Positions 28,221 through 37,287 of a stretch of DNA of 64,000 bases are shown here, one piece after another. The DNA comes from an uncultured Collinsella sp. (lineage in GTDB: Bacteria > Actinomycetota > Coriobacteriia > Coriobacteriales > Coriobacteriaceae). The position numbers and the translations under genes were made by a program. The notes below the pieces were generated by a model, which saw only the letters and a program-made list of their open reading frames with translations, searched no databases and had not been told where the DNA came from. Each line of letters starts with the position of its first letter. Position 1 is the stretch's first letter. Where the stretch lies: NCBI GenBank assembly GCA_902488525.1, contig CABTWP010000001.1:39934-103933 (forward strand), given 5' to 3'.

Positions 28221-28691
28221 TTATAGCGAACGCAGGCGCTCTAGCTCGGCCTCGGCCTCGGCTATGCGCTCCTCGGTGGACTTCTTGCCGGTGACGCGCA
28301 CGTTCTTGCGCGCGCCCTTTAGCAGCTTGATCTCCTCCTCGACCATGGCCGCCAGCTCCTCGAAGCGGTTGGCGTTCACGGGCAGGCCGATATCCATGAG
28401 GCACTGCATGTCCAGCATAAGCTGCTCGCAGTCCGCTATGGCCAGCGTCAGGTAGCGTTTCCTCTCCAGCGCGTTGAACGAGCTGTTGGGATAGAAGCAG
28501 TCGGCGCGGTTGACGTTGTACACGATGCTGCGCGCCGTCTCCACGGTCGGCACCGCGTTCAGCAGCCTGTAGGCCTTGGGCACTACTGAGGAGGACGCCA
28601 TCAGTTTATTAACCTCCACGCGGATGGCGATGGCCTGTGTGAAGAACTTGTACTCGGACACCTCGCGGTTGCGCTGGTAGACGCCGCTCAC
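28221..28691 (-). CDS. avd: Avd-like DGR accessory protein
   Basis: Four-helix-bundle protein, about 156 residues from GTG 28691, which has AGAAGG five bases upstream. Helical segments such as EYKFFTQAIAIRVEVNKLM, YRLLNAVPTVETARSIVYN and ERKRYLTLAIADCEQLMLD are typical of bacterial Avd relatives. Avd forms a pentameric barrel binding the reverse transcriptase and template RNA. The C-terminus is charged and helical. It sits between the terminator after the target gene and TR. The open frame reaches 28757, through the hairpins, so the start is uncertain. Confidence 0.85.
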   Translation of the reverse strand: MSGVYQRNREVSEYKFFTQAIAIRVEVNKLMASSSVVPKAYRLLNAVPTVETARSIVYNVNRADCFYPNSSFNALERKRYLTLAIADCEQLMLDMQCLMDIGLPVNANRFEELAAMVEEEIKLLKGARKNVRVTGKKSTEERIAEAEAELERLRSL

Positions 28692-28715
28692 GTGCACCTT
28701 CTGGGGAAACTGGCG

Positions 28716-28740
28716 AAAAAAAACAGCCCGCTTCGCGGGC
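28716..28740 (-). terminator. Intrinsic terminator after the variable tail protein gene
   Basis: GCCCGC (28726-28731) and GCGGGC (28735-28740) around a three-base loop are followed on the minus strand by TGTTTTTTTT. It separates the target gene from avd-TR-RT, so the reverse transcriptase unit must depend on read-through or on a local promoter. Confidence 0.85.
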
Positions 28741-28744
28741 AGAG

Positions 28745-28767
28745 GGCGACCGCGCAAGGCGGTCGCC
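28745..28767. other. DGR-type perfect hairpin downstream of VR
   Basis: A perfect nine-base stem GGCGACCGC/GCGGTCGCC with a five-base loop, 45 bases after the VR 3' end. DGRs need a GC-rich hairpin or cruciform just downstream of VR for efficient retrohoming; this one has the right place and shape. It is not needed for the adjacent terminator. Confidence 0.65.
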
Positions 28768-28796
28768 TAAAAGCAGAGTATAGAGCACTCGGCTGG

Positions 28797-29705
28797 CTAG
28801 CCGACGAGGAAGCCGGGGCGGGGGCGAACCCAGACGTACGTCGCCGAGGTGAAGTCGGCCTTGCCGTAGCTGTCGACATAGCACACGTAGGACGCGGAGC
28901 CCGACGCAACGGAACACAGCCACCAATTGTACCGATTTCCGTTGACTCGGTGCGCCGTGTCTCGGAACAGGTCAAACTGGCAGTCGAAGCCCACGCTGTA
29001 GCCCTTCGTCCCCCACACGGGACAGCCGTACACCTCCATCTCCGACAGCGAGAACACCTTGCCGATATCCTGCCAGCTCCACGAGTTGGAGTCGTTGAGC
29101 GCGCCGCTGGCGCTGTACCGCTCCTCCAGCAGGACGCGCTGGGTGAGCAGGTACTTGGTCAGCCCCTCGGGCAGGCACGCCTCGAAGGCCGTCTCCCACG
29201 CCTTGAGGTTGCTGTTGGGGTAGGGGCATTTCTGGTCGGCGGTGCCCTGGTTCGTGTTGGTCGTGTTCCACATCAGGAAGCTGTCGTTGGCAACGCCGGT
29301 CACGGTCTTGGCCACGGCGATGGGCGCGGAGGCCACGAAGGCGATGTGGTGGCCTTTGGAGCTGTCGCCGCAGCAGTAGTACGGGTCGAAGTGCGCCAGG
29401 AGGAAGCGCACGGACTGCTGGGCCGCCACGCCCGACGCGCTTACCAGCGGCACGTCGATGTAGTCTCCCACGCGCAGGCCCGCGAAGTTGCCGTTGGCGG
29501 CTCGCTTGTGCAGCGCGTCGTACACGCTGCCGCTGCCGATCTCTCCCGCCAGGATGGTGGCGATGTTCTGCCCGCCGTACTTGCCGATTTGGCCCTGGCG
29601 GTTGTACTCGGCGTTGTTGAGCGCCGTCTGCGCGTTGCTGCGCGCGGTATCGTCGATGACGTTGAGCGGCTGGCCGCCTACGACCAGCGTCTTTGCATTT
29701 GCCAT
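28797..29705 (-). CDS. Diversified tail protein (DGR target, C-type-lectin-like)
   Basis: A 302-residue tail protein. The N-terminal 60 residues resemble a phage fibre base. The C-terminal half is Trp-rich (YNWWL, WVRPRPGF), the C-type-lectin-like fold used by DGR targets and DUF6273-like proteins. The VR encodes residues from about 257 to 297, so variation falls on the ligand-binding face. It lies downstream of a baseplate-type protein and is the likely receptor-binding protein. A DGR hairpin and terminator follow. Confidence 0.9.
   Translation of the reverse strand: MANAKTLVVGGQPLNVIDDTARSNAQTALNNAEYNRQGQIGKYGGQNIATILAGEIGSGSVYDALHKRAANGNFAGLRVGDYIDVPLVSASGVAAQQSVRFLLAHFDPYYCCGDSSKGHHIAFVASAPIAVAKTVTGVANDSFLMWNTTNTNQGTADQKCPYPNSNLKAWETAFEACLPEGLTKYLLTQRVLLEERYSASGALNDSNSWSWQDIGKVFSLSEMEVYGCPVWGTKGYSVGFDCQFDLFRDTAHRVNGNRYNWWLCSVASGSASYVCYVDSYGKADFTSATYVWVRPRPGFLVG
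28813..28936 (-). repeat. DGR variable repeat (VR)
   Basis: 124 bp within the 3' end of the target gene, aligned gaplessly to TR. Ten substitutions: eight at template adenines (to G, T or C) and two not (one C to T, one T to G in coding sense). The GC-rich 3' end encoding WVRPRPG is identical in both and can serve as the initiation of mutagenic homing (IMH). Confidence 0.95.
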
Positions 29706-29714
29706 TTATCCTCC

Positions 29715-30449
29715 TTAGGAAAGGGTTACCGTGCTGCCCGATACTGAGCACGTGCTGCCGAACGTCACCGTGTCCCCGGATACCGACGCCTTGCCGGCAG
29801 GGCAGTAGACCGTGCCGTCCATGTAGATGAACTTGTCTGTCGCGTCGGCGAGCATCGTCGCGAGCTGGCCGTTCTGGCGGCGCAGCTCGGCGATGTCGGA
29901 CTCGCCGGCGGCGCCCTGCGCCGCCGCGTTCGCGATCTGCAATGCCGCGCTTGCCGCCGCATCGGCCCTCGACGCCGCACCGCTAGCGGCGGATGCCGCA
30001 TCGAACGCGGATTGACCGAGCCGAGATAGCTCAGTGCTCCACTTCCTGTAGAGCTCGTCGAGCTCCTGGTCGTAGCTGACGGCAGGCCCTGTTGTCCCGT
30101 CCACATTTCCCAGGATGACGAGCGCGAAGTCCTCGGTAGTCTCGGAGGCCCCGTTGGCGTAGAACTCGAAGTAGGCCAGGCGGCATTTGCCGGTGCCGTT
30201 GACGGTCTCCGGCGCCAGCGTGGCGCTCACCGAGGCCGTGCCCACGGTCGCCGCGCAACGAGCCCACGTGCCGTCGGCGTGGAGCACGCACAGGCGCGCA
30301 AGCTGGCACGTTGGGGTGTACGTCGCTCCGTCCACGGTGAGCGACGCCGTTATCTTCTGGGTCTGGGTCTCGCCCCGGCGCACCGTGACGCGCTGCGGGA
30401 CTGTGCCCTGGCGCTTGCGCATGTCGAGCGCTATCGCGTGGTTGATCAT
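29715..30449 (-). CDS. Baseplate upper protein-like (BppU-like) tail protein
   Basis: ATG 30449 gives 244 residues and overlaps the gene before it by four bases. The N-terminal part (MRKRQGTVPQRVTVRRGETQ, DFALVILGNVDGT) resembles the N-terminal domain of lactococcal-type BppU proteins. An Ala-rich helical middle (about residues 140-190) may form a trimeric coiled coil. The end is Ser/Thr-rich beta. It connects tail tip and receptor-binding protein, by inference. Confidence 0.65.
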   Translation of the reverse strand: MINHAIALDMRKRQGTVPQRVTVRRGETQTQKITASLTVDGATYTPTCQLARLCVLHADGTWARCAATVGTASVSATLAPETVNGTGKCRLAYFEFYANGASETTEDFALVILGNVDGTTGPAVSYDQELDELYRKWSTELSRLGQSAFDAASAASGAASRADAAASAALQIANAAAQGAAGESDIAELRRQNGQLATMLADATDKFIYMDGTVYCPAGKASVSGDTVTFGSTCSVSGSTVTLS

Positions 30450-30862
30450 TCGGTCGCCTCCAGCGCCCTGAGCGCGGCGAGCGCGGCCTTGAAGGCCTCG
30501 ACCGGGTCGACGGCCTCGGCCCCCTCCCCCGTCTCGTCGGCCGTGGCCGGCTGCGGGTCGACGAGGGCCGAGAGCGCGTCGAAGCACGCCACGGTGGCAG
30601 CCGTGCGCTTGTCGACGTACCCGGCGGTCGCCAGCGGGATGCCGTTGACCGTGGGGTCTGGCTTGCGGACGTCCGCGGCCTTGACGACCTCGCGCGAGCC
30701 GTCGTCGTACTGGGCGACAAATATGAGTCCGGCGTCCTCGGCGCGCTGGAGCACGTCCGGGTCGTACTCCGTCAGACACTGCTCGTTGTTGCCGATGATG
30801 TCGTGGACCGCGTAGCCCACGACGATTTTCTTGCTTGCTTCCATTCCTTCTTGTCCTTTCAT
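30446..30862 (-). CDS. Hypothetical tail-associated protein
   Basis: A 138-residue acidic protein; an inner ATG at 30844 with AAAGGA upstream is an alternative start. The middle contains IPLATAGYVDKRTAATVACFDAL. The C-terminus is Ala/Glu-rich helix. It is translationally coupled to the BppU-like gene. No family recognised. Confidence 0.55.
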   Translation of the reverse strand: MKGQEGMEASKKIVVGYAVHDIIGNNEQCLTEYDPDVLQRAEDAGLIFVAQYDDGSREVVKAADVRKPDPTVNGIPLATAGYVDKRTAATVACFDALSALVDPQPATADETGEGAEAVDPVEAFKAALAALRALEATE

Positions 30863-30865
30863 CTC

Positions 30866-33800
30866 TTATCCGCTCCACCCGGACGGCATGGCCGACACGC
30901 CGATCAGCAGGCCGTTCCTGAACTCGAGCACCGACGATGTCTGGGACTGGTCGTTGAAATATTTCTTGCCGTTCTCCGTGTAAAGCGGGTGGTATGCCGC
31001 TCCGACCTTGGTCGTCAGGCCTGACCACGTCGTGACGCTCGTGTCGGCGCTGCCGCTCACGCTGAGCCTCGGGGTCGAGACTCGCACGACGCCCTGTCCC
31101 TGCAGCTGCAGTCCGTGGTAGATAATCGACGGATTGTCGATGTCATGTGACGTTGAGGAGCATTCGATGTATCCGTACTGCGTGCCGTCCTTGAACCCAG
31201 CCAGCTTCCCGCTCGAGTCGAGTTCCATGGCGTACCCGCTGCTGCGGTTTCCACCGGTGAAGCTTCCGGTCGCCGTGATGTTCTTCGCCGTCATGTAGTT
31301 GGTCGTCAGCACGCCTTCCTTGAGGTTCCACGAGTTGCGCCCCTTTGCGTCCGCGAGAGTCCCGGTTGCGATGTATGTCGCGTTGACGTAGACCCTGTTG
31401 TTGCTCATGTAGAGCCCCTGGTCGGCACCGTTGTTGGTCAGGCGGTCGAAGATGGCCTTCTGGTCCATCTGCTCGTCGTAGGCGCTCAGGATGCCGTCGG
31501 CGTAGTCCGACGCGTTCTTCTGCTCGATGGCGTGGCGCGCCCCGGTCGCGGCATCGGCGTAGTCCTTGACCGCGCTCGAGTAGGCTCCGAATGCGGCGTC
31601 GTACTCGTGCATGGCAGCCTTGAGCTCCTCGGCGGTCTTGCATATGAGCACCTTGTCGACCTTGTCGGCATAGGAGCCGTACGTGCCGCCCTCATCGGTC
31701 GTGCCGAAGGCCTTGGTGTAGCGGGGGCCGAGGACGGACGAGAGGAACTGGGCGCTGAGGGCCTTGTTCGACTTCAGCGCGTTGTACTGGCTCGTGAGCT
31801 CCTCGCGCTCTTTGTCCACGTCCTGCTTGGCCTTCTTGACCGCCGCCCTCTCCGCCTCGGTCACCACACCGTCTTTGGCGAGGTCCTGCACCGTCGTGTC
31901 GAGGCCGTTGAGCGAGCCCGTCAGGTCGTGCGCGCTCTGATAGGCCTTGTTGTACGCGGCCTCCAGCACCGGCGCCGTGTGGGTGACGCTGCCGTCGCCG
32001 TAGGTGACGCGCTCCATCGACCAGACGAAGTATCCGTTCGACCATTGCGGGAGGTCCTCGGACCATCCCAGCTCTGGGTTCTGCGCATTAATTGGCGGCA
32101 CGCTGTCCGACTGGTTCCTCGCGTACAGCTTCACGCGCGAGACGATGGCACTGCCGGCCATCTGGTTTGATCCGTTGATGGCCTTGGCGAGGCACGGCGC
32201 GGTGTACGTGACCGAGCCGTCCGTCCACGTGATCTTGCTCCTCGTCCAGATGTACTTGCCCTTCGCCCAAGCGGGCTGGGCCTCCGACCAGCTGCCGTCG
32301 GACTGCGCCGTGGAGCTCGTGGAGAGGTAGTACTGCTCGACGATGCCGCGCACGCCGGTACCGGTCGAGCCCTTGTCGCCCTTGGCGCCGTCGATGCCGC
32401 TGATGCACACGGGCTCGCTGTACTCGATGTCGCCGGACTGCATGGTGGTCTTGGTGCGCGTCCAGATGTACTTGCCCGACACCCATTGCGGCGCCGTGGT
32501 CTGCCATCCGCCCTGCGGCTCGGTGATGCGCGACGTTCCCTGGGCGTACTCGACGTCCACCGACGCTATCACGGCATCGGCGACGGCGATGTCCTTGTCG
32601 CCGAGCTTCGCGCCGGGGCCTAGACGGACCTCGCTCTCGTCGAGGTTCCAGTAGTTCTTGCCACTCCTGTCTTGGATGGTTCCGGCCTTGATCAGGTCGC
32701 CCATGAGCGTGCCGACCGTGATGAGGTCGGCGGTGAAGCCCGCGCCGGTGCCGAAGGTGCGCCAGTCCCACGAGCCGTCGGCCTTGCAGCCAGAGGCGAT
32801 GCGGAAGCCCTGCGAGCACAGCTGCATGGCGCTGCCCTTGCCCGTGGTCGAGCGGCCGTTTGCGTCCATGGGTACGGATGCGTAGATTGTCCCCTGCTCG
32901 AAGCTGGTGAAGGTGTAGCTGCTGCCGGACATGTTGAACTGTGTGTTCATCGCGTCCACGACCTGCTGGAGGTACGACGGCGGCGTCGATGCCGCCACGT
33001 CCCAGCTGGACGAGCGCTTGGACAGGCTGGACACTTTCTGCTGCTGCGCCAGCAACATGTCCGCAATTGTCTCGGTCACGTTGCCGAGCGTCACGCGGAC
33101 GGTGCCGCCGAGCTCATCGGTGACGAGCTTGGTCACGCGGCCCTCGCAGCGCAGCGCCGGGCTGAATGCCGTATCGACGATCTGGACGTCGTCGCCCACG
33201 GCGACGCCCTCCCACTCGCGTCCGAACTGCACGAGGTCGACGGCGTCGGCCTCGTAGGTCACTCCCGGCTCTTTGCGGGAGCCGAAGTACGCGCGGGTCT
33301 CGGCGAGCAGCGTCGCCGCGTCCTCGCAATTTGGATTTTCATATTGCCCGAACACGTGCGCGCGCCCGCCCCTGCCGTCGGGTCGACCGTAGAGCTTGAG
33401 CGCGGTCGCGTCCTCCACGTAGTTCTTGCCGTTGTTGATGTCGCCGAAGGTCAGCTTGCGGCCGTATCCGCCCGTGTCGGTCTCGATACCCTTGCCGTAG
33501 CCGTAGCAGGCGGTGATCGCCCCGTAGTGCTCGGTGCGTGATACCGATGTCAGGTCCTTGGTGTAGGTGAACCGGCGGTGGCCGCCCTTCGCGCCTCGAT
33601 GCGAGCGGATGCCCACCCTGCGAGAGGCCACCCTGCCGCCGGATACGGTGATTTCAGTCTCAAGCTCGCCACCGCATTTCAAGATTGACTGGAGCGCCTC
33701 GCGCGACGAGGTGTGGTAGAAGGTCAGGCCCTTGTCGACGGTGCCGGTCTGGTCGACCGTTCCGGCGGTCCAGCGCGTCGGCGCAAGGCAGACGTTCAGT

Positions 33801-34120
33801 GCCTGGAGGAAGCCGTAGCCGTAGGGGCGCTTGTCCTCGATATAGTCGCCGTACGTCTCGCAGATTGAGTTGATCGCCGTGTCCGTGTAGACCGTATCGC
33901 CTCCGGCGTGGAGGCCCTTGGGGTCTTGGCAGACGTGCTCGTGGACCTTGCCGAGGCGGTCGGCCCACACGAGGCGGTAGCCCTGCTTGAGCGCGAAGGT
34001 CGTGGCGATGTCCACGCTGTCCTCGCCGTTGAGCTCGTCGGTATGGGTGAGGGCGAGCAGCTCCTCGGGGCCGATTGTCGATACGTAGGCGTCCTGCCAC
34101 GTGTATACGTCAATTCGCAC
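30866..34120 (-). CDS. Tail tip / tail-associated structural protein
   Basis: A 1084-residue protein starting directly after the distal tail gene, in the place of the tail-associated lysin or Tal/minor structural protein. The N-terminal 360 residues resemble the gp27-like hub (HTDELNGEDSVDIAT, GDDVQIVDTAFSP). The middle has three tandem modules around W-P-x-W-x-x-G-K-Y-I-W-T-R (near residues 545-735). A helical segment follows and the last 150 residues look like fibre beta-structure. No clear peptidase motif was found. Confidence 0.75.
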   Translation of the reverse strand: MRIDVYTWQDAYVSTIGPEELLALTHTDELNGEDSVDIATTFALKQGYRLVWADRLGKVHEHVCQDPKGLHAGGDTVYTDTAINSICETYGDYIEDKRPYGYGFLQALNVCLAPTRWTAGTVDQTGTVDKGLTFYHTSSREALQSILKCGGELETEITVSGGRVASRRVGIRSHRGAKGGHRRFTYTKDLTSVSRTEHYGAITACYGYGKGIETDTGGYGRKLTFGDINNGKNYVEDATALKLYGRPDGRGGRAHVFGQYENPNCEDAATLLAETRAYFGSRKEPGVTYEADAVDLVQFGREWEGVAVGDDVQIVDTAFSPALRCEGRVTKLVTDELGGTVRVTLGNVTETIADMLLAQQQKVSSLSKRSSSWDVAASTPPSYLQQVVDAMNTQFNMSGSSYTFTSFEQGTIYASVPMDANGRSTTGKGSAMQLCSQGFRIASGCKADGSWDWRTFGTGAGFTADLITVGTLMGDLIKAGTIQDRSGKNYWNLDESEVRLGPGAKLGDKDIAVADAVIASVDVEYAQGTSRITEPQGGWQTTAPQWVSGKYIWTRTKTTMQSGDIEYSEPVCISGIDGAKGDKGSTGTGVRGIVEQYYLSTSSTAQSDGSWSEAQPAWAKGKYIWTRSKITWTDGSVTYTAPCLAKAINGSNQMAGSAIVSRVKLYARNQSDSVPPINAQNPELGWSEDLPQWSNGYFVWSMERVTYGDGSVTHTAPVLEAAYNKAYQSAHDLTGSLNGLDTTVQDLAKDGVVTEAERAAVKKAKQDVDKEREELTSQYNALKSNKALSAQFLSSVLGPRYTKAFGTTDEGGTYGSYADKVDKVLICKTAEELKAAMHEYDAAFGAYSSAVKDYADAATGARHAIEQKNASDYADGILSAYDEQMDQKAIFDRLTNNGADQGLYMSNNRVYVNATYIATGTLADAKGRNSWNLKEGVLTTNYMTAKNITATGSFTGGNRSSGYAMELDSSGKLAGFKDGTQYGYIECSSTSHDIDNPSIIYHGLQLQGQGVVRVSTPRLSVSGSADTSVTTWSGLTTKVGAAYHPLYTENGKKYFNDQSQTSSVLEFRNGLLIGVSAMPSGWSG

Positions 34121-34819
34121 CTAGAGCCACCTCTCCTCCCATTCGAGCGTCGCGGTGCCGCCGCTCGTCTTGATCTGCTGCACGCCGTCGAGCGAGAAGA
34201 AGTCGCTCGCGACGGTCACGGGCCAGTCCGCGCCGTTGACGGTGCAGCGCTCGGCGCGCATGTCCAGCACGACGGTCTGTGCGCCCGTGAACGACGCCTC
34301 GACGCGGACGAACCGCCCGGTCGAGACGTTGGTGATTGTCCAGCTCGAGCCTGCCGGGGGCCTGCACGTGACCGTAGGGTAGGCTCTGTAGTTGCCCCCG
34401 GCGGCGACGGCGCGCTGGGATGCCGGCACCTGCTCGGAGCGCCGCTGCCCGTAGGCGGCGGGGTCTGCACAGTAGAACCCGAGCGTGAGATTCGGCATGT
34501 GTGCGTTGCGCCCCTGCTCCGCCCCTCCCCTGTAGCGCGCGAGCATGTAGCGCTCGGGGGCGTCGTCGAGCACGAGGGCCTTCTCGCCACCGGACAGCGC
34601 CGAGGCGAGCACGGCCCTTGCCTCGGCGACCTCGTCGAGGGAGCCGCCGACGATGTTGCAGTCGACCGCTATCTCGACGGGCTCGAGGCCCGTGGCGCGG
34701 ACGTGTGTGCCGTCCATGCCGGGGACCTCGGTCTCATCGAGCCGCACCTTGGGGACAATCGGTCTCGTGACCTTGGTCACCAGCAGGTACGGCGTTAGGT
34801 CGATTCCGCCGAATATCAT
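34121..34819 (-). CDS. Distal tail protein (Dit)
   Basis: ATG 34819 gives 232 residues and overlaps the tape measure stop. MIFGGIDLTPYLLV and the VPGMDGTHV box are typical of siphophage Dit/Tal_N proteins. Dit forms the hexameric hub between the tail tube and tip. The gene order tape measure, Dit, Tal is classical. Confidence 0.82.
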   Translation of the reverse strand: MIFGGIDLTPYLLVTKVTRPIVPKVRLDETEVPGMDGTHVRATGLEPVEIAVDCNIVGGSLDEVAEARAVLASALSGGEKALVLDDAPERYMLARYRGGAEQGRNAHMPNLTLGFYCADPAAYGQRRSEQVPASQRAVAAGGNYRAYPTVTCRPPAGSSWTITNVSTGRFVRVEASFTGAQTVVLDMRAERCTVNGADWPVTVASDFFSLDGVQQIKTSGGTATLEWEERWL

Positions 34820-37287
34820 GCGAACCCCCTTGCGGCGAGCGTGTGCCTGCCGCGCATCGCGATGGCGGAGGAGACGCGCTCCGAGTCGATGTACAGGTTT
34901 CCGTCCTTGTCCCGGATCTGCTCGAGGACGGACAGGATGCCGGCGAGGGCGTCGTCGGAATCCTCCTCGGGACGCGCCGGAGTGTAGACAGCGGACGGCG
35001 CGACGGTCAGGCCCGTCGAGAGCATCCCCTGCGCGGTGTCCATGGCGCCGCTGATGGCGGAGACCACGGTGCCGGTGCCGGAGCCGATGCCCTGCGCCCA
35101 GCCCTGCATGAGGGCCTTGCCCGAGAAGGTCGTGTAGCCGTGCCCGGAGAAGGGGCCGACCTTTGCCGGCGAGAACGGGAAGAAGGAGCGGATTCTGGAG
35201 ACTGCGCCGGAGACCGCCGAGGTCACCGAGCCGATAGCGGACATGATGCCGTCCTTCAGGCCGTTGAGTATCGACTTGCCGGAGTTGAAGAGCCAGTTTC
35301 TCGCACCCGAGAAGAACCCGGTGATCTTGCCCTTTATGCTCGTGACGGTCCTGTAGACGGCGTTGATTCCGTTTGACGCTGCGCTCTTGATGCCCTCCCA
35401 GATGGACGAGCAGGCGCTCTTGATGCTCCCCCACATGCTCGACCACGTGGAGCTGATGCTGTTGAGCACGGAGCTGATCACGCCGTTGACCTGATTTATC
35501 GCCGAGTTGACGGAGAACTTGATGCGTCCCCATACGACCTCGGCGAAGTCGCGGACGGTGTCCCACACGCTCGACCAAACCGAGCTGATTCCGTTGAGCG
35601 CGGACGTTATCACGGACTCGACGACCCCGATGGCCGCCCGCACGGCGAACTCAATCTGAGACCAGACGAGCTCGGCTACCGACTTGATGGTGTTCCAGAC
35701 CGTATCCCAGTCGCCGCTTATCGCGGCGGTGACCGTGGAGATGACTGTCTGCACCACGGCCATCGCGACCTGGACGGCAGTGGAGATTGCGCCCATCACG
35801 CCAGTCAGGACAGCGGAGATCGCGGGCCAGACCGCGTTCCAGACGGCGGAGATGATGCCCATCGCCACCTGAATCGCGCCCTGGATGAGCGGCATCGCCG
35901 CCAGCACGGCGGACAGCACGGACTGCACGGCGGGCATGGCGATGGCGACGAGCTGCGAGACGGTCGTCATTACGTCCGCGATGACACCGATCAGGAAGCC
36001 GATGACCGGCGACAGCGCCTGCACGATGCCGAGCACCACCTGTATGCCGGTGGAGAGCACCGGCAGCACGGCCTGCGCGATGTTGAGCAGCGCCGTGCCG
36101 ATTGGCGCGATGAGCGGCGCGATGAACCCGATTGCCGCCTTGATGCCGTTACCGACGGACGTGGCCACGCCAAGGATGGCCTGAAGCGCCGAGCAGATCT
36201 GCGAGGAGTCCAGCTTCGGCAGCTTGATACCGATGCCGGCGAGCGCCCCGACGGCGATGTTCCACGCCGTGGCGAGCGCCTCGGACACGATGGGCGTGAG
36301 CACCGACGCGATGCCGGAGAACGCCGCGGGGAGCGCCTTGATGATGCCCTGCCCGATCTGCGCGACGCGCGGCGCTATGTTCTTGGCGACCGCGCCGACG
36401 GACGTGAGCAGCTGCTCGGTGAGCTGCGAGAAGTCCACGTCGTCTCGGCCCAGACCGGTGAGGAAGTTCTCCCACGATGCCTTGGCCATGCCGATGGAGC
36501 CGGAGATGGTCGTCGCGGCCTCCTTGGAGGTCGTGCCGGTGATGCCCATCTCGGACTGCACGGTGTGGATCGCCTCGACCACGTCGGCGTAGCTGTCGAT
36601 GGTGAGGTCGGCGGTCTTGCCCTGCGCCGCGCGCAGCTTGTTGGCGTCCGCGATGAGTCGCTCCATCTCGGACTTCGTGCCGCCGTAGCCCAGCTTCAGG
36701 TTGTCCAGCATCGTATAGTTTTGCTTGGCAAAGCCTTGGTAGGCGTTCTGGACGTCGGCCATGTCCGAGCCCATCTTGTTGACGTTGTCCGCCATGTCGC
36801 CCATCGCCGTGTTGGCGGACTCGGCGGCCTTCGCCACGTCGCCGCCGCACGAGCTCACGAGCGATGCGGCGAAGCTGGTCGCCTGGGTCATGTATTGGTT
36901 GGCGCTCATGCCGCACGTCTTGTACGCTTCCGCGGCGTATCCCTGCAGTTTGCCGGACGCGGAGCCGAAGAGCGTGTCGACGCCGCCGACCAGCTGCTCG
37001 TAGTCGGCGTATGCGGATACCGCAGCGCCGCCGATTGCGGTCACCGCCGTGGTGAGCGCGCCCATGCCAGCCGCGGCGACGGTGCCCACGCCCCTGGCGA
37101 CGGTGCCGAGCCCGCTCAGCAGCCCGCTGGAGCGCTTGACCCCGCCGTCCACGCCGGAGGTCATCGAGTCGCCGAATGACTTTCCGGCCTTGGAGCCCGT
37201 GTCGCCGAACTCCGAGCAGATGCTGCCGGCGAAGCCCTTCATGGACGGCATGAGCGTGATGCATGCCGAGCCTACGCTAGTCGCCAT
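34816..37287 (-). CDS. Tail tape measure protein
   Basis: An 823-residue protein with a TIGR/PF10145-like N-terminal core, long hydrophobic helices in the middle and repeated W-x-x-I/V units (about residues 540-700). The length sets tail length; at about 0.15 nm per residue this predicts a tail near 120 nm. It overlaps the GT frame upstream, as usual in siphophages. Confidence 0.93.
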   Translation of the reverse strand: MATSVGSACITLMPSMKGFAGSICSEFGDTGSKAGKSFGDSMTSGVDGGVKRSSGLLSGLGTVARGVGTVAAAGMGALTTAVTAIGGAAVSAYADYEQLVGGVDTLFGSASGKLQGYAAEAYKTCGMSANQYMTQATSFAASLVSSCGGDVAKAAESANTAMGDMADNVNKMGSDMADVQNAYQGFAKQNYTMLDNLKLGYGGTKSEMERLIADANKLRAAQGKTADLTIDSYADVVEAIHTVQSEMGITGTTSKEAATTISGSIGMAKASWENFLTGLGRDDVDFSQLTEQLLTSVGAVAKNIAPRVAQIGQGIIKALPAAFSGIASVLTPIVSEALATAWNIAVGALAGIGIKLPKLDSSQICSALQAILGVATSVGNGIKAAIGFIAPLIAPIGTALLNIAQAVLPVLSTGIQVVLGIVQALSPVIGFLIGVIADVMTTVSQLVAIAMPAVQSVLSAVLAAMPLIQGAIQVAMGIISAVWNAVWPAISAVLTGVMGAISTAVQVAMAVVQTVISTVTAAISGDWDTVWNTIKSVAELVWSQIEFAVRAAIGVVESVITSALNGISSVWSSVWDTVRDFAEVVWGRIKFSVNSAINQVNGVISSVLNSISSTWSSMWGSIKSACSSIWEGIKSAASNGINAVYRTVTSIKGKITGFFSGARNWLFNSGKSILNGLKDGIMSAIGSVTSAVSGAVSRIRSFFPFSPAKVGPFSGHGYTTFSGKALMQGWAQGIGSGTGTVVSAISGAMDTAQGMLSTGLTVAPSAVYTPARPEEDSDDALAGILSVLEQIRDKDGNLYIDSERVSSAIAMRGRHTLAARGFA

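Noticed and set aside
28221..28757. Longer Avd start at 28757
   Set aside because: It would place the first 22 codons inside a perfect hairpin and a terminator T run. GTG 28691 with its own RBS is more likely.
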